Positions 58,897-64,000 of a DNA stretch of 64,000 nucleotides are shown here, piece after piece (positions within the stretch are counted from its first letter, which is position 1; every line of letters starts with the position of its first letter). The position numbers and the translations under genes were made by a program. The stretch is from NCBI GenBank assembly GCA_027924645.1, contig BSBN01000829.1:4402001-4466000 (forward strand). Reading direction: 5' to 3'. The stretch comes from Cunninghamia lanceolata. Taxonomy: Eukaryota > Streptophyta > Pinopsida > Cupressales > Cupressaceae. The notes under the pieces were generated by a model. That model made no database searches, was not told the DNA's origin, and was given only the letters and a program-made list of their open reading frames with translations.

Positions 58897-59094
58897 GTAA
58901 GTAATTAAAAATCCTCTTTTGTCATTTCTGCATGTCCAGGTAGTATGCTTTTCACTGATTTGAAAATTTATGGGTTATGCATATTATGATGAAGTGATGA
59001 TTAATGAGTATAATGTGCATCGTGCCATTAAGATATAATGTTGTATGCATGTATATGAAGTATTGTAAGGTAAGACTGGTCCTCTTTATTGCAG
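58897..59094 (+). other. Candidate 198-bp leader intron
   Basis: A strong donor, GTAAGT, follows TGTCAA at 58897. A pyrimidine-rich acceptor, CCTCTTTATTGCAG, ends at 59094. The next exon would begin GAATCC and the ATG of the ORF lies seven bases in. An alternative donor, GTGAGC, is at 58826. Splicing has not been shown. Confidence 0.45.
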
Positions 59095-59100
59095 GAATCC

Positions 59101-59916
59101 ATGGCTGATAAGAGGTTGAGCAAGTCAGAATCTGAATTTCTTAAACTGATGTTCTCTCAACCTAAAGGCGTATGGTTCAAATATGGCGTCATCATAGATA
59201 CACACCAGGGAAACACAGATTTGGTGGCATGGTCGGCCAAGATGAGTGATGGCAAAATAATAGTAGATGAATATGAAGAAAAGAAGATATATAATGATAC
59301 AATCTCAGCACCTGACCTCACGCAGCCTGAGGATATCTCATTAGATCAATTTACAGGCAGGATGCTACAGCTAACCCAATCTTGGGTAAATGAGCAAGTA
59401 AATGCATTGAAGAAGAAGGGTGTAGCCCTTACAGTTGATAATAAGAAGAAAAGGTTGGAGATTCCTGACAATGAATATGATGACTTTTTGATTGAAAAGA
59501 GGAAATCTAAAGGAGAAAGAATGCCACCTCAAGAACAAAGAAAGAGACCCCCCAGAGGTAAGAAAACTGATAAAGAACCTAAAGGGGTGCTAATTGAAAG
59601 AATAGTTATATCAGTAGAGGATGCATCTGTATCAGAATAGGCAACAGCCTCATCAGCACCGCCTCCCATGGATAAACAGAAGGTTAAGAAGACCCAAGGG
59701 CCAGCTGTGGAAGCTACTAAAACATATGAGGAGGGTAAAACATCACAAAAGCAAATGGAAAAGGATGTTCTTCTTGATGAAGAACCTGGAGAGGAGGACC
59801 CTATGCCCCTCATTAGAAAAAGAAAAGTGGTGCAGGAGCACCCCTTCAATAGGATAAAGATGCACAAGAGGGAGAAGAATAAGGTTTTATACTTATATTT
59901 TGACATTTCATATTAG
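59101..59916 (+). pseudogene. ORF of unknown function, one in-frame TAG
   Basis: From ATG at 59101 the frame is open to 59916 apart from TAG at 59638-59640. The first ~110 residues look folded: RLSKSESEFLKLMFSQPKG, WFKYGVIIDTHQGNTDLVAW, then IYNDTISAPDLTQPEDI and WVNEQVNALKKKGVALTV. The rest is charged and Lys/Pro-rich (KRPPRGKKTDKEPKG), with a basic end near RIKMHKREKNK. The last codons after 59882 may be intron read-through, as AAG precedes GTTTTATAC there. No retroviral motif is seen. The ATG is chosen because it follows the candidate acceptor directly. I do not recognise the family. Confidence 0.5.
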
Positions 59917-60369
59917 CTGGTAGCATTTGTATGTCATTAACTAATGTGACATTTTATGTTGGCATTTCCTGTCTGTAAACATCAAAATTTACATTCAGAC
60001 ATCTTGGGTGTTGTGAAGGGTTAAACAAGGTGTCTTGTCATTAGGAGTTTTGTTGTCTTATGCAAACATATGTCATGGGATTAATTAGGGTTTCTACTAA
60101 TAAATCTTGGTTAAATCAAAATCCCGAAAACAGAGGAAGTGTCGTTAACAAAAATAGGCAGAGATGGTTGAGAAAGAGAGTCCTTTCATTTTTCTTTTTT
60201 TTTTCTGAAAACTATTAAAATGTAAGAAGCTGGAAGGAGAGAATAGAAAATTCTGCAAATCATATTCTGTAAATTTTGAAACCTGTGTGAAATGTTGGTG
60301 AACCGAATTGTCCTATTTATTATCTGTATCGAACCATTGTATTTTTTTATTTTAGTTATTCTGTTGCTG
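59917..60369. other. Spacer before the last LTR element
   Basis: About 450 bp with no supported gene. A TGTTGGCATTTCCTG phrase at 59957 resembles LTR starts seen elsewhere in the window and is an alternative start for the LTR that follows. Confidence 0.35.
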
Positions 60370-61547
60370 TGATGCAGGTTTAAATCCATTCCACTGGTGG
60401 ATTTCTATTAAATCAGTGGAATGGACTTGTAAATTAGTTTCCCATTTTTGTTTCATTCTTTTGTTTGTTAAACATGGAAATATAGAAATTGCAGAATCCA
60501 CTTCAGAGAAGGTCAATGGCGGGAAATTTCGAATATACATTTCTTGTATATATTGCAAATGTATGTAGGTATTCTCTCTATGTATATCACTGTTACAGCT
60601 GAGTATTCCATTTGTGTGTATATCGCCAATATACATTTTGTGTTAAACCTTGTGTATGTCAAGATTATCTGAGGAAATATATTTCTGTGTATATGTTCAT
60701 GGTATGCCAGAGACAATGTATGTGTATATCGTTATTGTACATGATTGTCAATTTGTGTGTATACTACAATTGCATTTTATTGTTGTATGTTGAAGATACA
60801 ACAAAGATATACAATATATTTGATACAAATGGTGACCGGCCGAAATGCTAGCTAGTTTGTATGTTGGAAGGGTATTTGGTTCGTAGATGCAAAGGATGAC
60901 CGGTGATAGCAGGGAGGAGAACCAACTCATCAAGTCAATAAATGTATAGTCAAAGATGAAAAGTATCGGTGTAAGGAGTGTCGTCGGAAGCAAATTTGGA
61001 AATCACAGTGAACAGCAGGGTCATGCTGATAGAAGGCATATCGGTGTCAGAAGCATGGTCAGAAGAGAAGAGTGAAGTCCAGCCGAAGGTGAAAGTCTTG
61101 CCGACGAAGAGTATATCGGCATGAGATATGCTATCAGTGGAGAAGTTAAAGGTGTCATCGATAGCCAATGTCTGGCCAACGATGGAGTTTGGGGTTTAGC
61201 ATATTGGCGTAAGAAAAAGCATCAGGTGAACAAAAATTTGTGAGGCCGATAGTGTATGTTATCGTTGATCGGGGTGATAACGGGAAGTGTCACCGATAGA
61301 GAGTTCATCAGGAGGAGTCTTACCATCGGAAGAAGAGGAGAAAGTCATACCGACGGTAGGAAATCTGGGCGACAAGAAAGTTATCGGTATGAGTTGTGCA
61401 TCGGTGGAAGAACTTTTGAGTGTGTTGATGATACAATGTCTGGTCGATAAGGATAAAGAAGCATATGTCGGTAAGACGTTGAAAGTCTCTTGCCGATATT
61501 GACAAAAACAAACATTTTGCATGTTTCTGCTGAAGACCTCTGCATCA
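60370..61547 (+). repeat. 5' LTR of the terminal gypsy element (start tentative)
   Basis: The right end is firm: CTCTGCATCA at 61547, then AAT and a primer site. The left end is proposed at TGATGCAGG (60370), because the related minus-strand LTRs start TGATGTAGG and share a nearby CACTGG. It holds TGTATAT hairpins at 60536-60805 and about twelve TATCGG/CCGATA motifs at 60960-61500. The 3' LTR and TSD lie beyond the window. Confidence 0.55.
60536..60805. repeat. TGTATAT-type inverted repeats in the terminal element's LTR
   Basis: Pairs include TGTATAT/ATATACA with loop CGCCA near 60617-60635 and TTGTTGTAT/ATACAACAA at 60780-60804. Further GTGTATATC and GTATATCG half-sites lie between. The style matches the array in the Tat LTR at 8096-8830, although the elements belong to different gypsy lineages. 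Confidence 0.65.
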
Positions 61548-61550
61548 AAT

Positions 61551-61562
61551 TGGTATCAGAGT
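61551..61562 (+). other. Primer binding site of the terminal element
   Basis: TTGGTATCAGAGTG follows the LTR end after two bases, matching the tRNA-Met complement except near its end. Confidence 0.8.
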
Positions 61563-61597
61563 GAAGGAGTGTTCTTTGGGTAGAAGAAGAAGACAAG

Positions 61598-64000
61598 ATG
61601 ACAGAAGGAGAAGGATCAGAAACGTACCTGACAAAGATGACCAACGTTGAGTTGACAACCTTAGTAAGAAAGCACATGGTAGAGAGCAGAGCAGATAGAG
61701 CTCAAAATCAGGTATTGAGAGAAGAGTTAGAGAAGTTGAGGGACAGAGTAGAGAAAGGGGAAGAAGATTCTGGTGAGCGAGAAGATAGGGATGAAGAGGA
61801 GGTCCCTAAGCAGGAAGTGATAGAGGTTCCTGCAGACCAAAGACCCTTACTCAATGCCCTCAAGTCCATGGAAAGAAGGACCATGGATGTGAAAATAGAC
61901 CTGCTAGTGTTTGTAGGAAAATTGGAACTTGATTCGGTGATGGAGTGGATAGACTCCTTAAATAATTTCTTTGAGACCGAGGAGATACCAGAACACCAAA
62001 GAGTGAAGATGGCTCAGTCCAAAATGAAAGGAGCTGCACTGACTTGGTGGAATTTCATCCAAGATGACAGGGTGAAAGAGGGAAAGAATAGAGTTGCGAC
62101 ATGGAAGAGAATGATGGCATTGGTGAAGGAGGCCTATGTCCCATTGGATTACAATATCCAATTACATAAGAGGAAACAAAATTTGAAGTAGAAGGAGCTA
62201 GATGTCAGCTCATACATAGAAGAATTCATGAAACTGTGTGTAAAAACAAAGGTAAGGGAAGGTGAGGAAGAGAAGGTAGCAAGGTACCTCAATGGATTGA
62301 GGTTCAACATCCAAGAAGACCTAAATCTGCATAATCCAGACACAGTTCAGAAATGCTACCAATTGGCACTCAAAGTGGAAGAAAAATTAAAGAGAAGGCA
62401 TGAGCAGAACAATAGAGGTAGAGGAAGACAACAAAGGGGAGGAAGAAGTCCTTTCAGAGGCAGAGGAAATGGATTTGGATACCAGGGTGAATCCAATCAA
62501 GAGAACAGCAGAGGAGACAATAGTCAGAACCAAGGGGGAAGCTACAATCAAAGGGGAAACTTTAGGGGTAGAAGACCACCATTTAGAGGAAGATCTCAGG
62601 GCAGAGGGCCTATCAAATGTTACAATTGCAATCAAGAAGGCCATATAGCCAGCCGATGTCTAGCAAAGGCAACAAGTTCAATAGGAGAAAAGAGGATCAA
62701 TCTGATCCAAGAATCTGATTGTCAAAGTGTAGCAAGCTCAAGCACTAATCCAAGTGTGAATGCTCCCGACAATTATGGATATCCTAAGAATGGAGAATCT
62801 TTGATGATTAGGAGAGAAATGACCACCATGAAGGTGCCTGGAAAAGAACCTCCACAAAGGAAGTCTCTCTTCAGAACTACTTGCAAGGCAGGAGGAAAGG
62901 TATGTAAAGTTCTGATTGACTCTGGATCTACTGACAATTTTGTATCCATTAAGATGGTAGAAAAGCTTAAGCTTAGGAGACTGCCACATCCTTGCCCATA
63001 TAAAATTTCATGTCTCACCCAAGGTCAGCAAACTGTTGTAGAAGAACAGGCTTGGATAGAATTCCAAATTGGCCCATACAAGGATAGGTTATTGTTTGAC
63101 ATTGCCAAGATGGATGCTTGCCATCTCCTATTTGGAAGACCATGGCAGTATGACTTGAAAGCATACCATGATGGAGTTAGAAACACCTATTCAATTACCA
63201 AGAATGGTAAGGTGATAGAATTGCTACCATTAATGGAGAATGAGGTGGAATCAAAAGGAAAAGAAGTTAAGGTGATGATGGTAGAGGGCAAACAATTCAT
63301 GAAGGAGATAGGAGAAGAAGGAGCAATTGCATATGCTCTAATTCCTTGCCTAAAAGTAAACAAAGAATAGCAACAACAAGTCAAGGGAGAGCAGGGACAA
63401 AAATTCATAGACCCAGCTATCCAAGAGTTATTGGGCAAGTACAAAGGCATTATCTCTGATGGAATGCCAAGTTCCCTACCACCTATTAGGGACATTAGCC
63501 ATTGTATAGATCTGATCCCAGGATCTACACTTCCAAACAAAGCAGCATCTAAGCTCACTCCAGATCAGAATACAGAGGTAGCAAGGCAAATTGAAGAGTT
63601 GTTGGAGATAGACCTAATTGGCAAAAGTTTAAGCCCATGTGTAGTACCGACTGTACTAGCACCAAAGAAGGAAGGCACTTGGAGACTTTGCACTGATTCA
63701 AGGGCTATCAACAAGATAACAATCAGGTATAGGTTTCCAATCCCTAGGATAGAAGATTTACTTGATTGTTTAGGAGGTGCTAAATACTTCACCAAAATAG
63801 ATTTAAAGAGTGGCTATCATCAGATTAGGATTAGACCTGGTGATGAGTGGAAAACTGCATTTAAGACTAATGAGGGGTTATATAAATGGAAGGTCATGCC
63901 TTTTGGTTTGTCCAACGCCCCTAGTACCTTTATGAGGTTGATGAATGAGGTCTTGAGAGAATTCATGGGAAAATTTGTCATAGTATATCTAGATGACATC
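61598..64000 (+). pseudogene. gag-pol: gag-pol of a gypsy element, nearly intact, cut by the window end
   Basis: One frame stays open from ATG 61598 to the window end except TAG at 62189 and TAG at 63368. Domains in order: a coiled, charged N-terminus; a capsid with WIDSLNNFFETEEIPEHQ and ALTWWNFIQDD; an Arg/Gly-rich nucleocapsid; a zinc knuckle CYNCNQEGHIASRC near 62617; a protease with VLIDSGSTDNFVS and LLFGRPWQYD; RT with [32 protein letters not shown] and [13 protein letters not shown]; and the catalytic YLDD at 63986-63997. The RT wording fits the chromovirus branch that includes CRM-like elements (inference). RNase H and integrase are beyond the window. Confidence 0.88.

Overview
The window reads as intergenic DNA from a large plant nuclear genome, most likely a gymnosperm or conifer. 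This is an inference from very low gene density, layered old LTR retrotransposons, very long LTRs and Ty3/gypsy and Ty1/copia families of plant type; no marker gene fixes the species. No host gene of known function can be supported. Almost everything that can be named is an LTR retrotransposon or its debris, and the value of the window lies in the nesting, which can be resolved base by base from LTR ends and target-site duplications (TSDs).

Layout. (1) 1-2681: tail of a plus-strand LTR element, with a decayed coding end, a repeat-rich 3' region, a polypurine tract and a 607-bp 3' LTR. (2) 2753-22219: a minus-strand element with 166-bp LTRs, TSD CCCCT and about 7.6 kb of internal DNA in which I see no coding capacity. 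It is split by (3) 7804-19321, an 11.5-kb Ty3/gypsy Tat/Ogre-type element with 2.4-kb LTRs, a tRNA-Arg-type primer site and the order gag, protease, archaeal-type RNase H, reverse transcriptase, gypsy RNase H, integrase. (4) 23535-29176: a minus-strand gag-protease-only element with 1.73-kb LTRs and TSD CCACC, sitting in older LTR-like DNA. (5) 30480-31150: an unidentified decayed ORF. (6) 32074-48336: a 16.3-kb gypsy chromovirus with TSD GAAGA. Its 5' LTR holds a complete 4.1-kb non-autonomous element (33076-37176, TSD GTTGA) and a solo LTR (38733-39729); its 3' LTR holds another solo LTR (47366-48203) and a long AT microsatellite. (7) 48342-55600: AT-rich DNA with a possible DUF4283 fragment, a 966-bp terminal-inverted-repeat element and a possible LTR/primer-site junction. 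(8) 55612-57615: a minus-strand Ty1/copia pol fragment. (9) 57626-59916: a dense regulatory-looking motif array, a candidate 198-bp leader intron and an ORF of unknown function. (10) 60370-64000: the 5' part of a well-preserved plus-strand gypsy element, cut by the window end inside reverse transcriptase.

These parts do not form a pathway. They record successive insertions followed by decay. In-frame stops in the gypsy elements are mostly TAG at expected Gln or Trp codons or TGA at expected Arg codons, which points to cytosine-methylation decay. The most unusual sequence-level signals are the array of TTGTATAT hairpins in the Tat LTR, the TATCGG motif shared by the LTRs of several unrelated elements, and the ATCACC / TGACGTCA-like array upstream of the unknown ORF at 59101.
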